Source: JAJKIV01 sp036741775 (lineage in GTDB: Bacteria; Gemmatimonadota; Gemmatimonadetes; Gemmatimonadales; Gemmatimonadaceae). Taken from it: DNA of 64,000 nt. Positions 15,389 through 24,671 of the stretch are shown here, in pieces. Under the pieces are notes generated by a model. It made no database searches and was not told the origin of the DNA. It saw only the letters and a program-made list of their open reading frames with translations. The stretch lies in NCBI GenBank assembly GCA_036741775.1, contig DAINRQ010000025.1:4902-68901 (forward strand), in the 5' to 3' direction. The translations under genes and the position numbers were made by a program. How positions within the stretch are numbered: position 1 is the stretch's first letter; each line of letters begins with the position of its first letter.

Positions 15389-16042
15389 CTACAACAGCCG
15401 CTCCCGCACCGCCTTCGCCACGGCGCTGCCGCGGCTGTTCACGTGCAGCTTCGCGTAGATGTTTCGCACGTGCCCGTCGATGGTGTGGGGGCTCAGCGAC
15501 AGCTGCTCCGCGATCCGGTTTTTCGTGTGCCCGTCCACGAGCAAGGTCAAAATCTCGTGCTCGCGCTCCGAGAGCCCGTAGTCCGCGCGCGGAGTAGCCA
15601 TCTGACTGAACATCTCGAGCACTCGCCGCGCGATCTGACGGTCCATCGCGCCGCCCCCATCCAGCACGTTCTCACACCCGCGCACGATCTCGTCGCCCGT
15701 TGCCGACTTGAGCAGATAGCCCGATGCGCCGGCGCAGATCGCGGTGAAGATGCGGTCGTTGCTCTGGTGCACTGTCAGGACCACCACCGGAATCGACGGG
15801 CTCCGCTTCCGGATCGCGCGCGTGCACTCCACCCCATTCGCCCCGGGGAGCGCCAGGTCCATCAGGATGAGCCGCGGCAGCTCCTTGCCCTCGTTGAGCG
15901 CAGCCACCGCGCTCTCGCCGTCCGCGAACGCGCGCGCGCAGCGCATCCGAGCGCTGCCATCGAGTAGCTGGCAGAGCGTCTCGCGATACAGGACACTGTC
16001 CTCGACGACCCACACCGAGGCGCGGTGGTCGTACCGAGTCAC
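15389..16042 (-). CDS. NarL/FixJ-type response regulator
   Basis: A receiver domain (SVWVVEDS at the start, phospho-acceptor Asp62 in LILMDLALPGANG, signalling Thr in VVVLTVHQ, Lys in YLLKSA) is followed by a LuxR-type helix-turn-helix (YGLSEREHEILTLLVDGHTK, IAEQLSLSPHTIDGHVRNIY). GTG 16042 is preferred: it is preceded by AGGGAG, and the alternative ATG 16123 adds 27 unusual residues that overlap a promoter-like TATAGAT stretch. The gene lies 108 bases downstream of the sensor kinase on the same strand and is its likely partner, probably regulating the divergent exported-protein genes from 19258. It is convergent with the nucleotidyltransferase module. Confidence 0.88.
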   Translation of the reverse strand: MTRYDHRASVWVVEDSVLYRETLCQLLDGSARMRCARAFADGESAVAALNEGKELPRLILMDLALPGANGVECTRAIRKRSPSIPVVVLTVHQSNDRIFTAICAGASGYLLKSATGDEIVRGCENVLDGGGAMDRQIARRVLEMFSQMATPRADYGLSEREHEILTLLVDGHTKNRIAEQLSLSPHTIDGHVRNIYAKLHVNSRGSAVAKAVRERLL

Positions 16043-16150
16043 GCGATGGCCGCTCCCTGGATTGGCGTTGCGTCGATCGCCGAGCCGGGCCGGTCGGCTT
16101 CGACTATCTATAGTAGCGTACATCGCGGAGCGACGGCGCAGATGACGCGT

Positions 16151-19100
16151 TCACGTCCTCCGGAGCGCCAGCGTTGCCGTCGTCCCGCCGCCGGGACGGC
16201 TCTCCACATCGAACCGCGCACCCAGCCGCTCCGCACGCTCGCGGATGCTCCGCAGCCCCCGCCCGGGCCGTGCGTTCGCCGGGTCGAAGCCGCGGCCGTC
16301 GTCCGCCACCACGAGCTCGATCTCGCCGCCGCGGGCGTTCAGCTCGATCCGCACCGACCCCGCCCGCGCGTGCCGAGCAACGTTGTGGAGCAGCTCCTTG
16401 TAGATGAGCAGGAGCTCCTTCCGCTCCGCGAGGCCCACGGTGCCCGACAGCTGCTCGGGCGGCGGCGCTCGAAACGCGATCGGGATGCCGGGGAGCAGGT
16501 CACCGGACACGTCCTGCATGCGTGACGCGATGTCCTCGAGACGGTCCGCGTTCGGATCGATGGCCCAGACAATGTCGCGGAGGTCAGCGACCATGCCGCG
16601 CGCCGACTGCCCGATGCGAGCGAGCTGCGCGCGCCCGCCATCCCCGTTGCCCGACGCCGCCACGGCATCGGATATGAGCGCGATGCTGCTCAAGCCGGCG
16701 CCAATCTCGTCGTGCAGGTCCCGCGAGATCTGCAACCGCAGACGCTCCACGGCCACGGCCTGACGCAGTCGCAGGCGGTGCAATGCCCAGAGCAGGGTCA
16801 TGAGCGCCGCGACCAGCAGCGTACGAAACCAGCTCGTCCCCCAGAACGGTGGCACGACCCCGATGCCTAACGACTTTCCCGGCTCTGCCCAGGCGCCGTC
16901 GGTGCCGGCGGCGGTCTGCACCTCGAACGTGTACCGGCCCGGAGGCGGCGTGGCATACGTGACACTGTGATCGGCCGACTCGATCCAGTCCTCGCTCAAC
17001 CCGCGCAGACGATACCGATAGCGCCGCGCGGGGCCGGGCGCGAACGTGAGCGCGGCGAAATCGAGCGTGAAGGTGCGATCACCAGGACCGAGCTGCACGT
17101 CGGTGACGCCGTCGAGCGACGCGTCCACCGGCCCACGCGACGTGACCTTGCGCCACCGGGTGACCACCACGGGCGGCGGCTGGCGACGCCGCGTCACGAG
17201 CTCCGGCCGGAAGATCGTGAGCCCGTCGATACCACCAAACACCATCTCGCCGTTCCGGCGGCGCAACGCGGCGCGCCGGTTGAACTCGCCGCTCATCACG
17301 CCGTCAGGGCGACGGTAGCGTCGCGCGATGCCCGTCGAGGGCGAATACTCCACGATGCCGTGCGCCGTGCCTAACCAGAGACGTCCCTGGCCGTCCTCCT
17401 CGATGGAGAACACGGTCGTCGTGCTCAGCTCGGGAATGCTCACCGGAACGAAGCGACGGTTCGCCACGTCCCACCGCTGAAGCCCCGCCTCGCTCGCGAG
17501 CCACAGCACGCCCTCGGCAGTCCGGTGCAAGTCCAGGATGAGAGGGTTGGGCGACGGCGCGATCGAAAACGTGTCGAGTGGCAGCGCGAGCCGACCGTTC
17601 CCAACGCGGCCGCGAAAGAGCTGTTCGCCGCCGATCCACAGGAAGCCGGAATCACGGTCTGCGTACACCGACACCGCGAGGCGCGGCTGGCGCGCCGACG
17701 GTCCGAACGTGGCGGTGGCCGGATCGAAGCTCGTCACGCCGACCGATCCCCGCGCGATCCAGAAGATGCCGTCACGGTCCTTCGCGATGTCGACGATGTT
17801 GGCGGCGCCCGGTGGCTTGTAGCAGATGAAGTCGGGGAGCGCCGCACGGCAGATGCCGTCGGCCGTGCCGACCCAGAGGTTCCCGGCGCGGTCTTCCTCG
17901 AAGTCCCACACCTCATCCGTCGCGAGACTGTTGGTACGGCGCGGGTCGTGACGGAACCCGTCGAGCCGCGATCCGTCGGGACTCGCCCTGAAGACACCGG
18001 CGCGAAGCGTTCCGCCCCACAACGAGCCGTCGCGCGTCTCGTACAGCGCCATCACGAAGTTGCTCGGCACGGGCAACGGCGGGCTCGATGTCGTGGACAG
18101 GTGATCGAACACGGGGCGGGTAGGGTCGAGTCGCACGAGCCCCGCCGTAGTCGTCGCGATCCAGAACGCGCCTTCGCGATCCACGTCGAGGTCGCGCGGC
18201 AGGGGCGCGTCCGCAAACACCTCGCGCGGGTCCCACCGGTCGATGATGCGTCCGGCGAGATCGACGCGCGCCAGCCATCTGTCGGTGGGGATCAGCAGGC
18301 TCGCGCCGCGATCGGGCTCGATGGCGGGGACGAAGACGCCCCGGAACGCGTCGACCATCCGAAACCGATCGCGTCCCGGGTCGAGCACCATGAGGCCGCG
18401 GTCGCCGCCGATCCACATCCGCCCTTCGTGATCTTCGAACCCGGTGAGGACGGCCGTCAGCGACTCCAGCGCGAAGCGGCTCATCCGGTTCGTTGCCGGA
18501 TCGACGTTCATCGCGAACACGACCGAGTCGCGCTGGCAGCCGAGCCACAACGCGCCGCGGCGCGCGGCCGCGAGAGCCCAGCAGGAAGTCAGCGCGGAGT
18601 CGGTGAGCGCCGTGACGGCACCTGGCTGCTCGGCGTTCGTCTCCACCCACTTGAGCGCGCCGCTCTCGAGAAACCAGAGGCGACCGGCTGCATCGATGAC
18701 GAACCGAGAGATGCCGCCGCCCTGATGCACGCGCGTGAGCGCGAACCGGTGGGCGCTGAGTCGGAAGAGGGACTGCGGCGTCGCGATCCAGCGGTTGCCG
18801 CGCGAGTCCACGCGAACCGTGTAGATGTGCCCCGCCAACTCCGATGGCGCTCGCGGATCGAGTGACGTGTACTGCACGAACGCGTACCCGTCGAAGCGCT
18901 GGAGGCCTCGCGGCGTGGCGACCCAGATGTAACCGGCGCTGTCCTGGACCACCGCGGAGACGCTGTTCTGCGCAAGCCCCTGTTCGGTCGTGAAGCGGTC
19001 GACATGCAGGAGCCGGCCCTGCGATGCGGCGGGGGATGCCACGAGTGACGCGGCGCCGGCCGCAGCGAGCGCCGCGACGAACGGCGCCCGCGCGCATCGC

Positions 19101-19189
19101 CCGCGCAGAGCGTGTCGCGCGCACCCGTCTTGTCGCACTGGGCGAAGCGACGGAGTCGGCGATTGGGTCGACGTGTGGCGGAATCGCAT
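16151..19189 (-). CDS. Sensor histidine kinase with periplasmic Reg_prop propellers
   Basis: The 1012-residue protein begins with a signal/anchor (FVAALAAAGAASLVASPAAS). A long periplasmic region of two-bladed-propeller Reg_prop repeats follows (DSAGYIWVATPRGLQRFDG, EGRMWIGGDRGLMVLD, GNLWVGTADGICR, GRLWLGTAHGIVEYS), then a Y_Y_Y immunoglobulin-like domain (FTLDFAALTFAPGPARRYRYR). Next come one membrane helix (WFRTLLVAALMTLLWALHRL), a HisKA_3 dimerisation domain with phospho-His826 in SRDLHDEIGAGLSS, and an HATPase with ELLHNVARHARA and VVADDGRGFD. This is the layout of one-piece carbohydrate or polymer sensors, here without fused receiver or AraC domains. The separate NarL-type regulator downstream completes the pathway. 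Confidence 0.9.
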   Translation of the reverse strand: MRFRHTSTQSPTPSLRPVRQDGCARHALRGRCARAPFVAALAAAGAASLVASPAASQGRLLHVDRFTTEQGLAQNSVSAVVQDSAGYIWVATPRGLQRFDGYAFVQYTSLDPRAPSELAGHIYTVRVDSRGNRWIATPQSLFRLSAHRFALTRVHQGGGISRFVIDAAGRLWFLESGALKWVETNAEQPGAVTALTDSALTSCWALAAARRGALWLGCQRDSVVFAMNVDPATNRMSRFALESLTAVLTGFEDHEGRMWIGGDRGLMVLDPGRDRFRMVDAFRGVFVPAIEPDRGASLLIPTDRWLARVDLAGRIIDRWDPREVFADAPLPRDLDVDREGAFWIATTTAGLVRLDPTRPVFDHLSTTSSPPLPVPSNFVMALYETRDGSLWGGTLRAGVFRASPDGSRLDGFRHDPRRTNSLATDEVWDFEEDRAGNLWVGTADGICRAALPDFICYKPPGAANIVDIAKDRDGIFWIARGSVGVTSFDPATATFGPSARQPRLAVSVYADRDSGFLWIGGEQLFRGRVGNGRLALPLDTFSIAPSPNPLILDLHRTAEGVLWLASEAGLQRWDVANRRFVPVSIPELSTTTVFSIEEDGQGRLWLGTAHGIVEYSPSTGIARRYRRPDGVMSGEFNRRAALRRRNGEMVFGGIDGLTIFRPELVTRRRQPPPVVVTRWRKVTSRGPVDASLDGVTDVQLGPGDRTFTLDFAALTFAPGPARRYRYRLRGLSEDWIESADHSVTYATPPPGRYTFEVQTAAGTDGAWAEPGKSLGIGVVPPFWGTSWFRTLLVAALMTLLWALHRLRLRQAVAVERLRLQISRDLHDEIGAGLSSIALISDAVAASGNGDGGRAQLARIGQSARGMVADLRDIVWAIDPNADRLEDIASRMQDVSGDLLPGIPIAFRAPPPEQLSGTVGLAERKELLLIYKELLHNVARHARAGSVRIELNARGGEIELVVADDGRGFDPANARPGRGLRSIRERAERLGARFDVESRPGGGTTATLALRRT

Positions 19190-19257
19190 GGGGCCGGGCG
19201 CGAAGATGGGCGCGAAGATGGGCCCGGGGCAAGCGATCCGACCGACGCGAACGCGTC

Positions 19258-21441
19258 ATGCGCCGTCGGTTCTGGCCCCAGACATTGGACGCCGACCCAC
19301 ACAGACGGTCCGTCCGAGCTGCCGACGTCATGATGAGCGCCCTTCTGATCGCCTCGTTCGCGTCACTCCAATCGCCCACCACGCAGTCGCCGCCGGACAG
19401 CGTGCTGGCGGACAGCGTGCCGGCGCCCCTGACGGTGACCCAGGCATGGGCGGCGGGACGGCCCGTTGCGCACGACGCGTCGCTCGCGTTCAGACTCGGT
19501 CGCCCACTGCTTCGCGACGAGCGACTCGCGTTGGTCGTTGGCGCGGTGGACCTGGCAGGCTTCGCGACCGACGAAGGCACCACTGTCACGCTGCACCTGC
19601 GCAGTGCCCGCGTCGCGCCGGGTAGCCACGAGGTGATCGCGTACTCGGTCACCGAGACGGCCTGGACGGAGCTCGGCCGGTTCCCGGTGATGGTGCTCAC
19701 GCGCGGCGGGTTCGAGTCGATGCGCGTGGCTCCGTCGGCGACGCTCAACAACGTCGGCCAGCTCGCCGAACGCACCTCCGCGCTGGAGACGCCGTCGCCG
19801 CGCCGGACGTTCCAGGACTTCACGGGGAGTGCCGGCGTTCAGGCCGCGTTCCAGCGCCGCGGCGTGACGCTGGAAACGCAGTGGAACGTGGCGGGGACGA
19901 GCGAGCGGGAACAGGCGCTCCGGTTCAGTGAGCGCCAACAGGCTGCCCCGCTCATCGATCTCGCCGACTTCTCCGTGTCACTGCGCGGCGGCCCGACGAC
20001 GCTGTCGTTAGGTTCGCTCACCCTCGGCCAGCAGCGCCATCTGGTGCAGCAGTTCCCGAGCCGAGGAGTGACTGCCTCCGTGGCACGCGGACCGGCGACG
20101 CTCACGCTCGCCGCGGCCAACGGCTCGAGCATCGTCGGGTGGAACAACCTGCTCGGCGTGAGCGATGGTCGTCACCTTCTGCGCACGGCGATGCTCGCGA
20201 TGGAGCTCGTGCCAAATCATCCGGGATCGCTCCGTCTCGAGACCACCGTGGTCGACGGCTCGACGCGGCCGAACACCGGTGTGGCACGCGGAGCGATCGT
20301 TGACGCGGAGCGCGGCGGCGGACAGGGCATCGCGCTCGACGCACGCACGCCCGGCCAGCGCGTGCGGCTTCGCGCGGAGTGGGCGCGCAGCCGACTGCGT
20401 CCGGCGCGCGACGACGAGCTCACGGACGATGTGACGCTCGTACCGCTCGGCGCCGCGCGCGGGAACGCGCGATACGCCGAGCTCGGCATCGACGTTCTCC
20501 GTCAGCGTCGTCTCCTGTCGCTCGTCACGACCGACCTGTCGGTGATTCTGCGGCACGAGCGGGTGGACCCGCTCTATCGAAGTGTCGCCACGTCGCCGCA
20601 GGCCGATCGTCAGGACAACGGTGGCGAGGTCGCGCTCACGTTAGGCGCGCTCGGCGTCCGGGTGGCGTACGCGGCGAGCGGAGACAACCTCGGTGACGTG
20701 CCCTCGGTGCTGCGGACGGAGAACCGACAGACCCTCACGAGCGTCACGCTCCCGCTCGGCCAGGCGTTCACGCGGATTCCGCGACTCTCAGCCTACCTCC
20801 CGCTGCTTTCGGGAAGCTGGGGGCGCACGCACGCGGTTGCCGATGACCTGCCGACGAACGGCGACTTCCGTCCGGTGGATCTCCCGGACCAGCTGAGCAC
20901 CACGGCGGACGCATCGGCGCAATGGACGCTGACGCGTTGGAGAGTGAGCTATCGCTTCGCCCGCAGCGCACAGGACAACCGACAGGCCGGGCGCGAGCGC
21001 GCGGATTTCGCGACCGACATTCACGCGGTATCGGTCGGGTTCACGCCGCTGGCCGTGCTGGACGTCGGCGTCGACGCGACCGACGAGCAGCAGACGAACG
21101 AGGAGCTCGATCAGTCGCAGCGGCTTCGCCGGTTGGGCGTCGCCGGCACGTGGCAGCTCACGCGACTCGCGCAGTTCTCCGGCGGCTACACCGCGACCGT
21201 GTCGCGCGATCGTCCCGCCACCACCCGCGGCACGCAAGCCGACCTGCGGGCAGAGCTCTCGCACGGCTTCGACATTCGTGGCGGCGCCGACGGTGGCAAC
21301 GCACGCGGCCGCCTCTTCGTGCGCTACCAACGGCTCTCGGCCGAGACACAGCAGCGGATCGATGCCGTCGCGTCGGTGCTGCCACCGGGCCGTCGTCTGC
21401 GGTGGAACGTGGCGACCGGCCTCTCGTATCGGGTGCTCTGA
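19258..21441 (+). CDS. Large exported, probably outer-membrane beta-barrel protein
   Basis: ATG 19258 (or 19330, whose MMSALLIASFASLQS start is a cleaner signal peptide) begins a protein of about 700 residues. After an N-terminal beta domain (ALVVGAVDLAGFATDEGTTV), long alternating hydrophobic/polar stretches in the last 450 residues (VSLRGGPTTLSLGSLTLGQQ, WRVSYRFARSAQDN) suggest a 14- to 18-strand barrel; it ends in YRVL. No catalytic motif. The frame is open well upstream, but that part overlaps the sensor kinase 5' end on the other strand. It heads five co-oriented exported-protein genes and is divergent from the kinase. Not a family I can name. Confidence 0.6.
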   Translation: MRRRFWPQTLDADPHRRSVRAADVMMSALLIASFASLQSPTTQSPPDSVLADSVPAPLTVTQAWAAGRPVAHDASLAFRLGRPLLRDERLALVVGAVDLAGFATDEGTTVTLHLRSARVAPGSHEVIAYSVTETAWTELGRFPVMVLTRGGFESMRVAPSATLNNVGQLAERTSALETPSPRRTFQDFTGSAGVQAAFQRRGVTLETQWNVAGTSEREQALRFSERQQAAPLIDLADFSVSLRGGPTTLSLGSLTLGQQRHLVQQFPSRGVTASVARGPATLTLAAANGSSIVGWNNLLGVSDGRHLLRTAMLAMELVPNHPGSLRLETTVVDGSTRPNTGVARGAIVDAERGGGQGIALDARTPGQRVRLRAEWARSRLRPARDDELTDDVTLVPLGAARGNARYAELGIDVLRQRRLLSLVTTDLSVILRHERVDPLYRSVATSPQADRQDNGGEVALTLGALGVRVAYAASGDNLGDVPSVLRTENRQTLTSVTLPLGQAFTRIPRLSAYLPLLSGSWGRTHAVADDLPTNGDFRPVDLPDQLSTTADASAQWTLTRWRVSYRFARSAQDNRQAGRERADFATDIHAVSVGFTPLAVLDVGVDATDEQQTNEELDQSQRLRRLGVAGTWQLTRLAQFSGGYTATVSRDRPATTRGTQADLRAELSHGFDIRGGADGGNARGRLFVRYQRLSAETQQRIDAVASVLPPGRRLRWNVATGLSYRVL

Positions 21442-21442
21442 C

Positions 21443-22810
21443 ATGCCTGCGACCTCGTTCCCGACGACGCTTCGCCGAGCGATCGGGCTGCCCGGGCTCG
21501 CGGAGTGCGTGGCCGTATGCGTGGCGATGTGCACGGCCGCGGCGGGTCACGCCGGCGCGCAGGTGCGCGTGAACCCGACAGGCGTCAGTGTCAACGCCAC
21601 CGGCGCAACGACCGTGTTCCTCACGTTCGGCGGCGTGGGCAACCGGGTGCCACGAGAAGGCGTGTGGTGCGGTCAGCTGATGGACGCCACCCCCGACCTC
21701 GGGCTGCGATGCGATCCCGGGTCGATCTTCGGAACTCTCCCGTCGCGCTACGACCTGCTGCGGCCGAGCGGTCGCGGTGCCGTGACCGACATCATGTCGA
21801 TTCCGCCGTCGGTGGCGCGGCGCGCGTACGAAGATGCGGTTCGCGGAGCCCGATCGACCTTCTTCTACGTCAGGCGCTTCGAGAGCCTGACGGGTGGTCC
21901 CGACGAATACGTGGCCGTGACCTGCCGGCTCACCGGCGGAGGTGCGCGGGTGCCGTTCGCACTCACCGATGTGCAGCTGGCATTCGACTCCGACGTGCCA
22001 GTGCTCGTGCTATCGAGCGACGGGCATGTACCGCCTGTCGTGGCGCGCATCAGGTACAACGGCACCGGGCGCCTCAAGGGTCGCTGGGAGGTGGCGCTGC
22101 CCGGCGATGAGCCACCGACCACCGAGGACCTGCTTTCCGAGGCCGCGCTCCCGGCCGAGCGGCGTGGAGCACAGAGGCGCTACACGGAGGTCGAGCGATT
22201 CAACGTGTTCCTGCCGCCTAACGGCCGTTTCGAGCTGCAGGGCCCGCCGCCGGACCGCCTGCCGACACGCGTGGACGGAACGTACCTGCTGCTGCTCCGC
22301 ATCGAGGCCGACAGCGAGCGCGAAGGCGACTCCGACCTCGGCGTGGTGGGTGCCGGTGACGGCATCCTGCACAGCGGTGCCGTGGCCGGTTTCGCGATCC
22401 CGCCCTTGCGATACGTCGTGGGCTCCGGCGAGACGGTTACGACGCGGGCGGGGTCGACTACCCGCGCAGTCGGGCTGCTTCGTCCCGAAGACGGTGCGCT
22501 CATTCCCTCCGGGTCGATGGTGGTGGTGCGCTGGAGCGAAGATGCGCTGGCCGCGCGCTACCGCGTGGAGACAGCCGGGTCGGCGCACGGCGCGAGCGTG
22601 TTCACGGCGTACGTACGGCGCGGCGTGGTGCGCTATGTCGTTCCGCCGTTCGTGTGGGAGCGCGTAGCCGATGACACGATGTGGTGGCGCATTGTCGCGC
22701 TCGATGCCGCCGGGCGTGCAATCCGTTCGAGTGAATGGCGGCAGGTGCGGCGGGCGCCCGCGGCGCCCGCGGATTCCACAACGCCCGCGAGCCCCGCGAC
22801 GGTGCCCTGA
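21443..22810 (+). CDS. Exported protein of the surface cluster (second gene)
   Basis: The ATG at 21443 lies one base after the previous stop, giving a 455-residue protein with an N-terminal signal (CVAVCVAMCTAAAGHAGAQ). The mature chain is beta-rich: a first region with conserved-looking Cys residues (GVWCGQLM, LGLRCDPGS), a middle region ending in RFNVFLPPNGRFELQGPPPD, and a final fibronectin-like segment (GLLRPEDGALIPSGSMVVVRW, AARYRVETA) followed by a Pro/Ala-rich tail. No enzyme motif is visible. A structural or adhesive role at the surface, working with the barrel-like protein encoded just upstream, is the simplest inference. Confidence 0.6.
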   Translation: MPATSFPTTLRRAIGLPGLAECVAVCVAMCTAAAGHAGAQVRVNPTGVSVNATGATTVFLTFGGVGNRVPREGVWCGQLMDATPDLGLRCDPGSIFGTLPSRYDLLRPSGRGAVTDIMSIPPSVARRAYEDAVRGARSTFFYVRRFESLTGGPDEYVAVTCRLTGGGARVPFALTDVQLAFDSDVPVLVLSSDGHVPPVVARIRYNGTGRLKGRWEVALPGDEPPTTEDLLSEAALPAERRGAQRRYTEVERFNVFLPPNGRFELQGPPPDRLPTRVDGTYLLLLRIEADSEREGDSDLGVVGAGDGILHSGAVAGFAIPPLRYVVGSGETVTTRAGSTTRAVGLLRPEDGALIPSGSMVVVRWSEDALAARYRVETAGSAHGASVFTAYVRRGVVRYVVPPFVWERVADDTMWWRIVALDAAGRAIRSSEWRQVRRAPAAPADSTTPASPATVP

Positions 22811-22819
22811 GGTGACCAG

Positions 22820-23956
22820 ATGTCGAGACCAATCCCTTCGGAGAACTCACCCATGTCCACGTTAGGCCGCAGTCTCGCCGTGACCGGCCTGCTGCTTCTC
22901 TCGGTGCCACCGTCCGCGCGCCCAGCGCTTTCACCCAGTGCGCCCGGCGCACCCGGCGCACCCGACGGACCCGGCGTGCCGGCATCGAATTTCGCGGAGA
23001 ACATCAGGGTGGTCGACTTCGCATCGAGCCTGACGTACGACCTCACGAAACGACCGCCCGTTCGCCGCGGCGTGACGTCCTCGATCAGCATCAAGAAGAA
23101 CTTCATCGATCTCGTTCCGTTCGGGCAGGTGTCCGTGAGCGGAGCCGGGGCGTCGATCAGCAATCTCGACAACGGCACGGACGGCGGCACCGGATACATC
23201 TCGATGCGGCTGACAGTGCCGAGCAACGCCACGCTCGGCACCGTCATCACGCTCAGTGTCGGGCTCGTCGATCGGTTCACGTTTCGCGTCGTGAACCGCG
23301 GCGTGGTCACGTCGGTCACGAAGAACCCCGATCCGGCGACGCTGCAGCCGGGTACCGAATGGACCGCCACCGTGACTGGTACGGACCTGGGCGGGCCCGG
23401 CCTCCTCACGATTCCGTGTCATACGGTGACGGTTCCGAATCGGAGCAACACGTCGGTGCAGTACCGGCTTCGGCGCGCCGATACGTGCTCCACGACGACC
23501 TTCTCCTTCCGTCTCGTCGCGGCGGCGACGAACGACCCGCCGACGTGGACCACCGCAACCGGCGGAGGAACGGGCTTCGCCTTCTCGTACGTGCCGCCGC
23601 CGCCAACCGGTGTGACCTGCACATCGATCCCGAACATCACCGCGCCGGTGATCACCCGCCCGCTGAACAATCAGGTGCTCGTGTTCGGATCGGGCACAGC
23701 GTCACCGACTCGAGTGACCGTTGCCTGGGAGCAGCGGACGCAACCGGGAAACTTCCTGCCGCCGAACAACGAGTGGCTCGTCACGCGTCAGGTCACCACC
23801 CAGTTCGGGACCATCACCAGCCAGCCGGTGACCGTCACCGCGTTGTCCACCGTGCTGTCGGTCGCCATTCCGGGAACGGCTACGGTGTCGATTCGCGCGA
23901 GGAACTGCGGGACACCGGGGCCGGCCACGACGATCACGTTCACCACGCGGTATTAG
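22820..23956 (+). CDS. Exported IPT/Ig-like protein of the surface cluster (third gene)
   Basis: ATG 22820 has a strong GAGGTGA overlapping the preceding stop codon; ATG 22853 is an alternative directly before the hydrophobic signal core (LAVTGLLLLSVPPSA). The 378-residue product has a short collagen-like stretch (GAPGAPDGPGVPASNF), then two or more immunoglobulin-like units: one with ISIKKNFIDLVPFGQVSVSG, one with TSVTKNPDPATLQPGTEWTA typical of IPT/TIG openings, and a C-terminal one with ITRPLNNQVLVFGSG. Paired Cys residues (IPCHTVTV, RRADTCSTT) suggest disulfides and hence export. Ligand unknown. Confidence 0.6.
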   Translation: MSRPIPSENSPMSTLGRSLAVTGLLLLSVPPSARPALSPSAPGAPGAPDGPGVPASNFAENIRVVDFASSLTYDLTKRPPVRRGVTSSISIKKNFIDLVPFGQVSVSGAGASISNLDNGTDGGTGYISMRLTVPSNATLGTVITLSVGLVDRFTFRVVNRGVVTSVTKNPDPATLQPGTEWTATVTGTDLGGPGLLTIPCHTVTVPNRSNTSVQYRLRRADTCSTTTFSFRLVAAATNDPPTWTTATGGGTGFAFSYVPPPPTGVTCTSIPNITAPVITRPLNNQVLVFGSGTASPTRVTVAWEQRTQPGNFLPPNNEWLVTRQVTTQFGTITSQPVTVTALSTVLSVAIPGTATVSIRARNCGTPGPATTITFTTRY

Positions 23957-23965
23957 TAAACGCAG

Positions 23966-24601
23966 ATGCCGAGGCGACCGGAGACGTGGGTGCGCGTGCT
24001 TCGTCGCGCGAGATCGCTCGCGGCGGTGGCCGTCCTGCTGCTGGTGACCGCCAACGCGGGGACGTCTCCGGCCGCGGCCGCGCGGCTGCCGCGACAGGAT
24101 GTGCTGCCGGTGGTGGGCGGGCCGGGGGGCACTTCGTTCGCGCAGGTCTGTCCGACCGGTCACGTGCTGACGGGCATTCGCGCGAGGCGTAGCGCGACAC
24201 TCGATGCCATCGGCGTGCGATGCCGTCCCGTACAATCGAACGGGACGCTCGGCCCCGAGGTCGATGCCGGCCCGGTGTGGGGTGGACCGGGTGGCCGTGC
24301 GTTCGCGGCGTCGTGCGGCTCGTCGACCGTGATCGCCGAGCAGGTGGCTCGTTTCGACGGCAGGCACCTGTTGGCCCTGCGATATCACTGCTTTCGATGG
24401 GACGCCGCGATGCGCCGGTGGGACGCGACGTCGGGCAGGCGTAACGCGATCATCGTGGTCGCACCGATGGCTGCGTCGGCCGCGGCATCGACGAACGAGA
24501 CATCCACCCCGTGCCCCGCCGCGGCACGACCGGCCGACGGCGTCCGCGGTCGCTCGGGCATGGTGGTGGACGCCATCGGTATTCGCTGTGACCTCCCGTA
24601 G
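23966..24601 (+). CDS. Exported protein with jacalin-like GG-x-GG repeats (fourth gene)
   Basis: The gene starts 9 bases after its neighbour. Its 211-residue product has a signal peptide (SLAAVAVLLLVTANAGTSPA) and two or three repeats of the form VVGGPGGTSFAQVCPTGHVL ... LDAIGVRCRP, with a second copy GPVWGGPGGRAFAASCGSST and a closing MVVDAIGIRCDLP. The GG-x-GG-x-x-F plus I-x-x-R plus D-A-I-G-V-x-C pattern resembles secreted jacalin-like lectin folds, where the glycine-rich turn shapes a carbohydrate site. Cys residues are paired per repeat. A lectin role is inference. It may supply binding specificity to the assembly encoded by the cluster. Confidence 0.6.
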   Translation: MPRRPETWVRVLRRARSLAAVAVLLLVTANAGTSPAAAARLPRQDVLPVVGGPGGTSFAQVCPTGHVLTGIRARRSATLDAIGVRCRPVQSNGTLGPEVDAGPVWGGPGGRAFAASCGSSTVIAEQVARFDGRHLLALRYHCFRWDAAMRRWDATSGRRNAIIVVAPMAASAAASTNETSTPCPAAARPADGVRGRSGMVVDAIGIRCDLP

Positions 24602-24671
24602 CCTCCGATCCGTAGTCGTTAGGCAGCGACCAGGCCTACCCTTTCACACCATCTCTTCCGCGAGGATCATC

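Noticed and set aside
17525..18865. 446-codon open frame on the plus strand inside the sensor kinase
   Set aside because: Antisense shadow of the Reg_prop repeats; composition is Arg/Glu/Val-rich with no recognisable fold and no ribosome-binding site.
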